DNA of 64,000 nt from Roseiarcus sp035606915 (GTDB lineage: Bacteria; Pseudomonadota; Alphaproteobacteria; Rhizobiales; Beijerinckiaceae), in the NCBI GenBank assembly GCA_035606915.1, contig DATNDU010000099.1, positions 18,837 to 82,836 of the forward strand. The letters are read 5' to 3'. This document shows positions 26,539-34,319 of this stretch, piece after piece; positions within the stretch are counted from its first letter, which is position 1, and each line of letters begins with the position of its first letter. Position numbers and translations under genes: made by a program. The notes beneath the pieces were generated by a model, which worked only from the letters and a program-made list of their open reading frames with translations, searched no databases and was not told the DNA's origin.

Positions 26539-26844
26539 ATGCTGCGCTTCCTGGCCCGCACGCTCGGCCTGCTGGCGCTTGTCGGGGCGTTCGCGGCGGC
26601 GGTGATCGACGGCGCGCGCTCGATCGCCAATAACGATTGGGCGCTGACGCCGCTGGGCGCGGCGCTTGGCCGCATCGCGCCGGCCAAGCTGGCGGCACTG
26701 CCGGCTTTTGCCACCGGCATCAGCCCGAAATTGTGGGACCCAGTGTTGATCGATGTGCTCTATGTCCCCACATCTCTAGCGCTCGCGGTGGTCGGCGTCG
26801 CCTTTATGGCGGCCGGCTCGTCCGGGCGCGGCCGGCGGCGGTAA
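26539..26844 (+). CDS. Small two-helix membrane protein, unknown
   Basis: The 101-aa protein has two hydrophobic segments, residues 4-24 (LLALVGAFAAAVI) and about 72-95 (VLYVPTSLALAVVGVAFMAAG), with a positively charged tail. It is probably an inner-membrane protein. I do not recognise a family. It is 3 nt after the OsmC-like gene and so probably co-expressed. Confidence 0.72.
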   Translation: MLRFLARTLGLLALVGAFAAAVIDGARSIANNDWALTPLGAALGRIAPAKLAALPAFATGISPKLWDPVLIDVLYVPTSLALAVVGVAFMAAGSSGRGRRR

Positions 26845-26891
26845 CGGATAGACGATCGGCGGCGAACAAGGCTTCGAAGGAGGCGCGCACG

Positions 26892-27551
26892 ATGAATATT
26901 TTCGCGAAGAAGACCCAAATGGTGGCGCCGGCGGAAGCGCTCGCCGGCCGCGCCGCCGCGATTCCGACCGCGGAACGCCATTTCGTCAACGACCACCCGC
27001 TGAAGGGCCCCTACCCCGCCGGTTACGAACGCGCGATCTTCGCCATGGGCTGCTTCTGGGGGGTCGAGCGCAAGTTCTGGCAAGCCGGCGAGGGCGTCTA
27101 TGTGACTGCCTCCGGCTACGCTGGCGGCTTCACGCCAAACCCGACCTATGAGGAGACCTGCACCGGCGGCACCGGCCACGCCGAGGTCGTACTGGTGGTC
27201 TATAATCCGAGCGTCATCTCTTACGACGATCTGCTGACGATCTTCTGGGAGAGCCACAACCCGACGCAGGGCATGCGCCAGGGCAACGACGCCGGCACGC
27301 AATATCGCTCGGCGATCTTCGCCACCAGCGAAGCGCAACTGGCGGCGGCGCGCGCCTCGGCCGAGCGCTACGGGCGCGAGTTGAAGGCGGCCGGCCATGG
27401 GCCGATCACCACCGAGATCGCTATGGCCGGGCCGTTCTATTTCGCCGAGGACTATCACCAGCAATATCTGGCCAAGAACCCCGCCGGCTATTGCGGCCTG
27501 CGCGGCACCGGCGTCTCCTGCCCGGTGGGGCTCAAGGTCGGCGCGGCCTGA
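26892..27551 (+). CDS. msrA: Peptide-methionine (S)-S-oxide reductase
   Basis: The 219-aa MsrA reduces methionine-S-sulfoxide in proteins. The catalytic motif GCFWG is at Cys54, the segment GGTGHAEVV and the tyrosines around DYHQQYL are present, and resolving-Cys candidates lie in the tail (YCGLRGTGVSCPVG). The ATG at 26892 follows AAGGAGGCGC. It is immediately followed by prmC. Confidence 0.95.
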   Translation: MNIFAKKTQMVAPAEALAGRAAAIPTAERHFVNDHPLKGPYPAGYERAIFAMGCFWGVERKFWQAGEGVYVTASGYAGGFTPNPTYEETCTGGTGHAEVVLVVYNPSVISYDDLLTIFWESHNPTQGMRQGNDAGTQYRSAIFATSEAQLAAARASAERYGRELKAAGHGPITTEIAMAGPFYFAEDYHQQYLAKNPAGYCGLRGTGVSCPVGLKVGAA

Positions 27552-27554
27552 GCT

Positions 27555-28451
27555 TTGGACGCCGCCATCGGGCCAGCGACCTCGCGCGAGGCGGCGCTGG
27601 CGCGCCTGGCGGCGCGGTTGGCGGCAGCCGGCGTCGAGGCGCCGCAGCGCGAGGCGGCGCTGCTGCTGCGTCGCGCCGCCGAGCTTAGCGCGGCGGCGCT
27701 GATCTCAACGCCGCAGGCTGCGCTTGGCGACGCGGCGGCGCGAGTCGAAGCGTTCGCGCGCCGCCGCGAGGCCGGCGAGCCGCTGTCGCGCATCGAGGGT
27801 CGGCGCGAGTTCTTCGGCCGCGATTTCGCGCTGACGCCGGACGTGCTCGACCCGCGCGCCGACACCGAGACGCTGGTCGAGGCCGCGCTGACGGCGCTGG
27901 GCCCGCGCGGCGGCGAGGCGCTGCGGGTGCTCGATCTCGGCGTCGGCTCCGGCGCCATCCTTGGCGTGCTGCTGTGCGAATGGCCGCGCGCCCTCGGCGT
28001 CGGGGTTGACATCAGTCCGGCGGCGGCGGCGACGGCGCGCGCCAATCTCGCCGCGCTAGGGCTTGGCGACCGTTCGAGCGTCAGGGTCGAGTGCTGGGGC
28101 GAGGGGCTTGGCGGCGGCTTCGACGTCATCGTTTCGAACCCGCCTTATGTACGAAGCGGCGATATTCCCGGGCTCGCCCGCGAGGTCGCCGGGCACGATC
28201 CGTTGCTGGCGCTCGATGGCGGCCAGGATGGGCTCGACGCTTACCGGGCGCTGGCGCCGGAGATTTCGCGGCTGATCGCGCCGCGCGGGCGGTTCTTGCT
28301 GGAGATCGGGTCCGGGCAAGGCGATGAGGTGGCCGCGATGCTGACGCGCGCGGGGCTGCAAGTCGACATCCGGCAGTGCGATCTGGCGGGGATCGAGCGC
28401 GTCATCGGCGGCGGCGAATCCGGCTTGGCGCCGGCGAGGACGCAGCGATAA
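27555..28451 (+). CDS. prmC: Release factor glutamine methyltransferase
   Basis: The 298-aa enzyme methylates the GGQ glutamine of peptide release factors RF1/RF2. The signature NPPY is near residues 195-198, and the SAM site VLDLGVGSGAI is present, as is a typical N-terminal helical domain with REFFGRDFALTPDVLDPRADTE-type sequence. The start is a TTG 3 nt after the msrA stop with no clear ribosome-binding site, so it may rely on coupling with msrA. Confidence 0.93.
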   Translation: MDAAIGPATSREAALARLAARLAAAGVEAPQREAALLLRRAAELSAAALISTPQAALGDAAARVEAFARRREAGEPLSRIEGRREFFGRDFALTPDVLDPRADTETLVEAALTALGPRGGEALRVLDLGVGSGAILGVLLCEWPRALGVGVDISPAAAATARANLAALGLGDRSSVRVECWGEGLGGGFDVIVSNPPYVRSGDIPGLAREVAGHDPLLALDGGQDGLDAYRALAPEISRLIAPRGRFLLEIGSGQGDEVAAMLTRAGLQVDIRQCDLAGIERVIGGGESGLAPARTQR

Positions 28452-28481
28452 ACAGGGCCTTCCCAGCCGCAGGCATCCCCC

Positions 28482-28874
28482 ATGTCCGATGAGTCTACAG
28501 ACCAACCGCACGGCGAACTCACCGTTCGCCTGATCGCCATGCCCGCCGACACCAACGCCAACGGCGACATTTTCGGCGGCTGGGTGATGAGCCAAATGGA
28601 CCAAGCCGGCGGCATCGCGGCGGTGGAGCGCGCGCAAGGGAGGGTGGTGACGATCGCCGTCGAGGCGATGACTTTCATCCGCCCGGTGCGGGTCGGCGAT
28701 GTGCTGTGCGTTTACACCAACGTCGCCCAGGTCGGCCGCACCTCGATGAAGATCCATATCGAGGCCTGGGCGCAGCGATTCCGCACCCATATCAGCCAAA
28801 AGGTGACGGTGGCGACCTTCACCTTCGTCGCCGTCGACGACGAAGGCCGCCCGCGCGCGGTTGCGCCGGCCTGA
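28482..28874 (+). CDS. YciA-type acyl-CoA thioesterase
   Basis: The 130-aa hotdog-fold protein has the YciA motif DTNANGDIFGGWVMSQMDQ with the catalytic Asp and Asn, and MTFIRPVRVGD. These cytosolic enzymes hydrolyse a broad range of acyl-CoAs. It stands 30 nt after prmC and converges on the MFS transporter gene. Confidence 0.92.
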   Translation: MSDESTDQPHGELTVRLIAMPADTNANGDIFGGWVMSQMDQAGGIAAVERAQGRVVTIAVEAMTFIRPVRVGDVLCVYTNVAQVGRTSMKIHIEAWAQRFRTHISQKVTVATFTFVAVDDEGRPRAVAPA

Positions 28875-28927
28875 GCCCCTGGCCCCGGCGCGCATTGTTT
28901 GTTTGGTCGCCGAGGCGGCCAGCCTGA

Positions 28928-30151
28928 TTAAAGCGTCCGCCGGCGCCGGGAAACCATCCAACCGAGGCTTGCGCTCAACGCGACGTTGAGCAGCGCAACC
29001 GATGCAAGAACGCCCAGCGTTCCATGCGCACCCATCCGATCCAAAAGCAAGGCGCCAACCAAGGGAGCCGCCGCTTGGGCCAGCAAGCTCGGCATCGCGA
29101 GGCGGCCCATTAGCGTGGCGTAGCCGGGTGCGCCGAACAGCGCGAGCGGAAGCGTTCCGCGCGCGATCGACTCCAAACCGATGCCGCCGCCATAAAATGC
29201 TAGCGCGGCTGGGATAAACGGAAATCCGGCCCAAAGCGCCGAGAGGCCCACGGCGACAAAACTCACCGATGCAATTTTCGTCCAAATCGGATGATGGCGA
29301 TGGGCGATCGCCATCTCGACCGTGCGGGCCGCAACTTGCGAAGGGCCGACGAGAGCGCCGAGGGCGACCGCCGCCGCCAGGGTAACGCCGCTCGCCTGTA
29401 GGATTGTCAACAGATGAACCGACATCAGCGACGACAGCGACGCCGCGAGCGTCAGCGCGACAGCCAGGGTCACGAGCAGCACGAGCGGCGGCTTCGCGAC
29501 GACCGCCGTCGGCGCCGCATGCGCGTCGTGCGACGGCATAATCTGCGCCGGCGCGCCGCGCGGAAGGACGCGCAGGTAAAGCGGCAGCGCAACGCCGAGC
29601 TGAATGGCCGCATAGACCAGACACGCGCCGCGCCAGCCGATTTCAGAGACCATGAAGGCGGAGAGCGGCCAGCACACCGTGCTGGCGAAGCCGCCGAACA
29701 GAGTCAGGGTGGTGATCGCCGAGCGCGCGTCGCGCCCGTAAAGACGGCCGAGCGTGGCGAAGGCGGCGTCATAAAGGCCGGCGCCCATGCCAACGCCCAT
29801 AACGAGCCAGGCGACGATGTAAGTCGCCAGGTTGGGCGCTATCGCCAGGCCAATTTGTCCGAACCCGATCGCCGCCGCGCTGAACGCCAGCACCATGCGG
29901 CCGCCATGTCGCTCGATCGTCGACCCCACGCGCGGCGATGCCAGCGCGGCGACGAGAAGGCCGAGAGAAAGGCCGCCCACAACCCACGTCAGCGGCCAAC
30001 CGGTGTCTCGCGCGATCGGCTGGGCGAAGACGGTCGGCAGATAGTAGGACGATCCCCACGCCAGAATCTGTGTGACGCCGAGCACGCCCATGACGGCGCG
30101 CCGATCGCACACCGACACGGCCGGCAGGGACACAGACCCCGAAGCGCTCAC
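28928..30151 (-). CDS. MFS transporter, probable arsenical exporter (ArsK-like)
   Basis: The 407-aa protein has about 12 hydrophobic segments of a major facilitator, starting with AVMGVLGVTQILAWGSSYYLP. It is the last gene of an arsR-flavoprotein-MFS operon. MFS exporters in such operons include ArsK, which exports trivalent arsenicals and antimonite; assignment here is by context. The GTG at 30151 overlaps the stop of the preceding gene (GTGA); an open frame continues upstream inside that gene and is not used. Confidence 0.82.
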   Translation of the reverse strand: MSASGSVSLPAVSVCDRRAVMGVLGVTQILAWGSSYYLPTVFAQPIARDTGWPLTWVVGGLSLGLLVAALASPRVGSTIERHGGRMVLAFSAAAIGFGQIGLAIAPNLATYIVAWLVMGVGMGAGLYDAAFATLGRLYGRDARSAITTLTLFGGFASTVCWPLSAFMVSEIGWRGACLVYAAIQLGVALPLYLRVLPRGAPAQIMPSHDAHAAPTAVVAKPPLVLLVTLAVALTLAASLSSLMSVHLLTILQASGVTLAAAVALGALVGPSQVAARTVEMAIAHRHHPIWTKIASVSFVAVGLSALWAGFPFIPAALAFYGGGIGLESIARGTLPLALFGAPGYATLMGRLAMPSLLAQAAAPLVGALLLDRMGAHGTLGVLASVALLNVALSASLGWMVSRRRRTL

Positions 30152-31536
30152 GCCGCCACGCCGCATCCGCGGCCGCTGTTTCCCGTATCTTTCGCCTCGA
30201 CGTCGGCGGCGCAACAGGCGTCGATTCCGACCGGCGCGGGGCCGCCGCAACAACCGGCGCAAGAGACCTCCGGCGACGCGCGATGCGTTGTGCAGACCCC
30301 GGTTTCGGGAAGCACAAGACGCACATCGTCCGCCGCAACCCTGTCGCCGGCGAGCGCCGCGGCGATTGAGCGAACCTGTTCGTAGCCGGTCAGCAGAAGA
30401 AAGGTTGGCGCGCGCCCATAGCTCTTGATGCCAACCGTGTAGAATGCGGGCTCAGGGTGGCTCAGCTCGCGGTGACCGTGCGGCGGAACCGAGCCGCATG
30501 AATGCAGGTTCGGATCAATCAACGGGCCGAGCGCCTTCGTGCTTTCAAGCCAGGGATCGAGATCGAGCCGAAGCTCGCGCGTCAGCGACAAATCCGGACG
30601 CTGCCCGGTGGCGGCGATGATGCGATCGACGGGACCGATGCGGCGCGTTTCCTCAGCCGTTTCGCCTTCGACGAACAGCCTTCCGCCGACTTCGCGGATC
30701 GCGATCGTCGAGAATCCGGTGACGAGAGTCACGCGGCCACTTTCCGCCAGTTCTTTGACTTCCGCGCCCAGTTCGCCGCGTGCGGGCAATTGATCGGCGT
30801 CGCCGCCACTGTAGATGCGCGCCAGATCGACGCCGCGCGTCGCCCAGATCGCCGTGGCGCCAGGCTCGTCACGCGCCAGGCGCGCGAGATCGAGCAGGGC
30901 ATTGCCAGCCGAGTGTCCGGAGCCGACGACGAGCACTGTCTTGCCGGCATAGAGATTCCGGGCGCGACCGAGAATATCGGGAATGCCATAAGCAATCCGG
31001 TTCGCGAACGCGGCCTCGCCTTCCGCAAACAACCCGGCCGCGCCGAGCGGGTTGGGCGTCTGCCATGTGCCTGACGCGTCGACAATCGCGCGCGCTCGAT
31101 CGCGGCGTAAACCCTCGGCCGTCTCGACGGCCAGAACAAACGGTCGCGTCCCGCGATCGCGGCTCACCACCTTGTCGATCCCCATGCGCGAGATCGCCGA
31201 CACACGTGCGCCGGTTTCGATGACGCCGGCAAAATCAGGTAAAGCCGCGAGGGGCTCGATATAGTCGCGCACCAAGTCGTCACCGGTCGGGAAGGCATCC
31301 GCGTCAGGCCTCCGCCACCCGTGGCGCGCGAGCAGTTTCGCCGCCGCCGCATCGACGCAATAGCGCCAAGGCGTGAAAACGCGAACATGTCCCCATGCGC
31401 GAATGTTCGAGGCCACGACCGGCCCAGCTTCATAGACTTTGACCGGCAGGCCACGCTCGATGAGATGGGCGGCAGCGGCGAGGCCGACCGGGCCGCCGCC
31501 AATGACAGCGATCGGAAGCGTGTCGAGATTGGGCAT
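30148..31536 (-). CDS. ArsO-like FAD/NAD(P)-dependent oxidoreductase with Cys-rich tail
   Basis: The 462-aa flavoprotein has an N-terminal FAD fold (IAVIGGGPVGLAAAAHL) and an internal NAD(P) fold (VLVVGSGHSAGNALLDLARL). The C-terminal ~45 residues contain many cysteines in the pattern CAGCCGGPAP...DACCAAD...GCGV. Such tails are seen in flavoproteins (often called ArsO) within ars operons and could bind trivalent arsenic. The true reaction is not established from sequence. It is between arsR and the MFS gene in one operon. Confidence 0.8.
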   Translation of the reverse strand: MPNLDTLPIAVIGGGPVGLAAAAHLIERGLPVKVYEAGPVVASNIRAWGHVRVFTPWRYCVDAAAAKLLARHGWRRPDADAFPTGDDLVRDYIEPLAALPDFAGVIETGARVSAISRMGIDKVVSRDRGTRPFVLAVETAEGLRRDRARAIVDASGTWQTPNPLGAAGLFAEGEAAFANRIAYGIPDILGRARNLYAGKTVLVVGSGHSAGNALLDLARLARDEPGATAIWATRGVDLARIYSGGDADQLPARGELGAEVKELAESGRVTLVTGFSTIAIREVGGRLFVEGETAEETRRIGPVDRIIAATGQRPDLSLTRELRLDLDPWLESTKALGPLIDPNLHSCGSVPPHGHRELSHPEPAFYTVGIKSYGRAPTFLLLTGYEQVRSIAAALAGDRVAADDVRLVLPETGVCTTHRASPEVSCAGCCGGPAPVGIDACCAADVEAKDTGNSGRGCGVAA

Positions 31537-31589
31537 CCAGTTATCCTCTTATATTGCCAAAACCATGGAAATTGCTAGCAACAAGAAGC

Positions 31590-31910
31590 CTATGCCGCTG
31601 CTTCTTTGCCCACTGTTTCGCATGGCGCGTCTGCACAGCACTCATCCGCGAGAAATTCAATCAGGCTATCCATCATCGGATAATTCGCGCGGCAGATCAG
31701 CGTCGTCATTTGCCGCTCCTGAGTGACGAGGCCGGTCAGGATCAGCCGATGCAAATGGTGCGACAGGGTGGACGCCGCGATTCCCAGCTTGGTTTGCAAA
31801 CGCCCGACCGGAAGACCGGCGTCGCCGGCGCGCACAAGCGCGCGGTAGACCTTGAGCCGCGTCGGATTGCCGAGGGCCTCAAGCTGCTTGGCTGCTTTTT
31901 CGATATTCAT
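31590..31910 (-). CDS. arsR: ArsR-family metalloregulator with C-terminal Cys cluster
   Basis: The 106-aa winged-helix repressor has the recognition region GIAASTLSHHLHRLILTGLV at residues 43-62. Cysteines 91, 92 and 97 (CCADAPC) sit after the last helix, like the As(III) site of the Acidithiobacillus ferrooxidans-type ArsR rather than the alpha-3 CVC site. Arsenite binding there should release DNA. It is first in the operon and has a palindromic operator candidate just upstream. No Shine-Dalgarno sequence precedes the ATG, so the mRNA may be leaderless. Confidence 0.9.
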   Translation of the reverse strand: MNIEKAAKQLEALGNPTRLKVYRALVRAGDAGLPVGRLQTKLGIAASTLSHHLHRLILTGLVTQERQMTTLICRANYPMMDSLIEFLADECCADAPCETVGKEAAA

Positions 31911-31970
31911 GGAAATAGCGTATCGCCGGAATCTTGCGTGTCAATCAGTATTTCGACGCTTACCGAAATA
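31911..31970 (-). promoter_or_regulatory. arsR promoter and operator candidate
   Basis: On the minus strand a perfect TTGACA (31944-31939) is followed after 16 nt by a weak -10, TACGCT (31922-31917), placing the transcript start at or very near the arsR ATG. Just upstream, TATTTCG (31949-31955) and CGAAATA (31964-31970) form a perfect inverted repeat with an 8-nt spacer, a plausible ArsR operator. Confidence 0.5.
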
Positions 31971-32089
31971 GATTAGACTTGCGCGAGTTGCCACGCCGGC
32001 TTCGCGCCGTCTTGTTTCCGTTCGAGGTAGCGATCCGTCAGCGCGGGCCGAATCTCGGGTTGTCGCGTGAAGGCGCGCTGCTTTCCCGA

Positions 32090-32330
32090 TCACCGCGACC
32101 GACGCGATACGCCTGAGCGACGCGCTGGTCGATCAATGGCTGGCGCTCTACCAGCGCGCGCGAGCGTCGTTCTCGATATTGACGACGCCTGCGACGTCGC
32201 GCACGGCCATCAGCAACGCTCGTTGTTCAACGCTCATGGAGCCTGCCCGCGGACTTGACCCGGGGGATGAGCGCATCGCGCGTCCGTTGCGCTGTCGCCA
32301 ATCAGGTTTTCCTCGTCCTGCGCACCGCGC
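32090..32330 (+). pseudogene. Degraded IS1380-family transposase remnant
   Basis: Three pieces match IS1380 transposase in order. First is IRLSDALVDQWLALYQRARAS (from about 32106); then, after a one-base frame change near 32160, VVLDIDDACDVAHGHQQRSL followed by FNAH. Last is RCAVANQVFLVLRTA (about 32281-32325), which matches the late RSALANQMRLILHTA region of the family. The central ~250 residues, including most of the catalytic domain, are deleted. It cannot be active. The rest of the 31971-32505 gap holds no gene that I can support. Confidence 0.72.
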
Positions 32331-32468
32331 GAATAGGAGAAGCTGAGAACCGGCGCGTTATGTTGCGGTTCAAGTTGGTCAACCCTTCGCTCAGCGACCG
32401 AGCAGGCGATGGCGCGGCGCGCCAGCGGAACTGCGCGGGACCCACTTGCCAGGAACGGCAAAACCTGC

Positions 32469-32485
32469 TTGACATGTCCAGTCAA
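32469..32485 (+). promoter_or_regulatory. Possible promoter/operator of the nucleoside operon
   Basis: TTGAC (32469-32473) and GTCAA (32481-32485) form an inverted repeat, and TTGACA at 32469-32474 matches a -35 box. The expected -10 region is poor. It lies 20 nt before the GntR gene start and could be its own operator. Confidence 0.3.
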
Positions 32486-32505
32486 CCGGATGTCGTGGAC
32501 GGGAC

Positions 32506-33405
32506 ATGGGCCTTGCGCTGAACGCGGAATTGGATCGGCCGCTCTACCTGCAACTCGTCGACGCGCTGCGCGGCGATATCGCGGCCAAGCGGGCGGGCGA
32601 GCGTATCGACAGCGAGCCGGCGCTCGTCGAGCGCTTCGGGGTGAGCCGCTTCACCGTCAGCCGCGCCATCGAGGTGCTGGTCGACGAAGGGCTGATCCGG
32701 CGCCGCCAGGGGCTGGGCAGTTTCGTCGCCCCGCCGCCGCTCAGGCGCCAGCCTTCCTATCTCACAAGCTTCACCGACGCCGTCGAGGCGCAGGGGCGCG
32801 TCGCCAGCCACCGCCTGCTCGGCTTCGGCGAAGCGGCGTGGCGCGACGATCTGCCCTATCCGCCGGCGCAGCGGCTGGTTCGTCTCGACCGCCTGCGGTT
32901 GGTCGACACAATCCCGACCGCCATTCACGCCTCCGTCCTGTCGGCCGAGGTCGCGAGCCGGATCGGGCTGACGCGCAAAGCCGCGTCGGCGCCGAATTTC
33001 TCGCTCTATCGATTGTTCGCGCAAGCCGGGCTCACCGTCTCGCGCGGCGTCGAGACATTGCGCGCCCGCGCGGCCGATGCCGAGGAGCATCGCTTGCTCG
33101 AACTCGGCGACGACGCGGTGGTCATGGAGGTCGTGCGCAGCACCTTCGACAGCGCCGGGGCGCTGATCGATTTCGTGCGCGCGGTCTATGACGCGCGCCG
33201 CTACGCCTATCAGGCCGAGATCCGCGGCGCTGACGTTTTGGGGGCGCACAGCGCCCGGTTGAAGGAGGACGGGAATGGTTCGAAGAAGCGTAGTCAGCCT
33301 GGTTTCGGCCCTCGCCTTGGGCCTTGGGACGATCGCGGCGACGGCGGCGGAAAAGCCGATCGCGCTCATCATCGCGCAAGGCGGCCTCGGCGACCAGTCG
33401 TATAA
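32506..33405 (+). CDS. GntR-family regulator with UTRA ligand domain
   Basis: The N-terminal winged helix-turn-helix (EPALVERFGVSRFTVSRAIE, residues 37-56) is followed by a UTRA ligand domain ending near residue 240 with FVRAVYDARRYAYQAEIRG. It probably represses the following transport and catabolic operon and senses a substrate or phosphorylated intermediate. The frame continues to 33405, 131 nt into the binding-protein gene, so residues from about 257 on are out-of-frame copies of that gene. Either the natural stop has been lost, or a small indel has occurred near 33260. Confidence 0.85.
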   Translation: MGLALNAELDRPLYLQLVDALRGDIAAKRAGERIDSEPALVERFGVSRFTVSRAIEVLVDEGLIRRRQGLGSFVAPPPLRRQPSYLTSFTDAVEAQGRVASHRLLGFGEAAWRDDLPYPPAQRLVRLDRLRLVDTIPTAIHASVLSAEVASRIGLTRKAASAPNFSLYRLFAQAGLTVSRGVETLRARAADAEEHRLLELGDDAVVMEVVRSTFDSAGALIDFVRAVYDARRYAYQAEIRGADVLGAHSARLKEDGNGSKKRSQPGFGPRLGPWDDRGDGGGKADRAHHRARRPRRPVV

Positions 33406-34306
33406 CGATCTCGCCTACGCCGGCTTCAAGAAGGCGCTCGCCGAGACCAAACTCGTCGGCAAGCCGGTCGAATCCAAGGATGTCGTCGCGCAAGGCGCCG
33501 ACATCCTGCGCCGCGCCTCCGACGCCGGCTTCGGCCTCATCGTCGATCTCGAATATTCCCACGGCGATGCGCTGCAAAGCGTCGCCAAGGACTACGCGGG
33601 CGTCGATTATGTGATCCTCAATCAGGTGAAGTCAGGCAAGAACGTCGCCTCGGTTCTATTTGAGGAGCAGCAGGGCTCCTATCTCGCCGGCGCGCTGGCG
33701 ACGATGGTGGCCAAGGATGCTTCGATCAAGGGCATGAGCGGCAAGCCGATCATCGGCGTCATCGGCGGCACCAAGTCGGTCGGCATCGACAAGTTCATCG
33801 TCGGCTACATCCAGGGCGCGCGCGCCGTCGATCCCAAGGCGGAGGTGAAGGTCGCCTATTCCAACAATTTCGGCGATCCCGCGATCGGCCTTCAAATGGC
33901 CAAGGCGATGTTCGACGACGGCGCCAACGTCGTTTATCAAGTTGCCGGCGGCACCGGTCTTGGCGTCATCCAGGCCGCCAAACAGGCGGGCAAGTTCGCC
34001 ATCGGCGTCGACACCGATCAGGACGGCCTCGCGCCGGGCTTCGTCCTCACCAGCATGGTCAAACGCACGGACCTCGCCGTCGAAACCGTCGTCAAGGATT
34101 ATGCCGATCACAAATTCCCCGGCGGCCAGACGGTCACGCTCGGCCTCAAACAAGACGGCGTCGGCCTGTCGGCGATGAAGTTCACCAAGGACAAAATCCC
34201 TGCTGCGGACCTCGCCAAGATCGACGACATGAAGAACAAGATCATCGCCGGCGACATCAAAGTCTGGAACGTGGTCGACCAGGGCTATCCGAGCTTCTTC
34301 AAGTAA
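33275..34306 (+). CDS. BMP-family ABC transporter substrate-binding protein
   Basis: The 343-aa periplasmic protein has a signal peptide (VVSLVSALALGLGTIAATAAE) and the BMP/PnrA fold with ALIIAQGGLGDQSYNDLAY and VLFEEQQGSYLAGALA. PnrA-like proteins bind purine or pyrimidine nucleosides. There is no lipobox Cys, so it is soluble. A strong AAGGAGG site precedes the ATG. It is followed by an ATPase and two permeases. Confidence 0.92.
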   Translation: MVRRSVVSLVSALALGLGTIAATAAEKPIALIIAQGGLGDQSYNDLAYAGFKKALAETKLVGKPVESKDVVAQGADILRRASDAGFGLIVDLEYSHGDALQSVAKDYAGVDYVILNQVKSGKNVASVLFEEQQGSYLAGALATMVAKDASIKGMSGKPIIGVIGGTKSVGIDKFIVGYIQGARAVDPKAEVKVAYSNNFGDPAIGLQMAKAMFDDGANVVYQVAGGTGLGVIQAAKQAGKFAIGVDTDQDGLAPGFVLTSMVKRTDLAVETVVKDYADHKFPGGQTVTLGLKQDGVGLSAMKFTKDKIPAADLAKIDDMKNKIIAGDIKVWNVVDQGYPSFFK

Positions 34307-34319
34307 GGATTCGCTTCAA

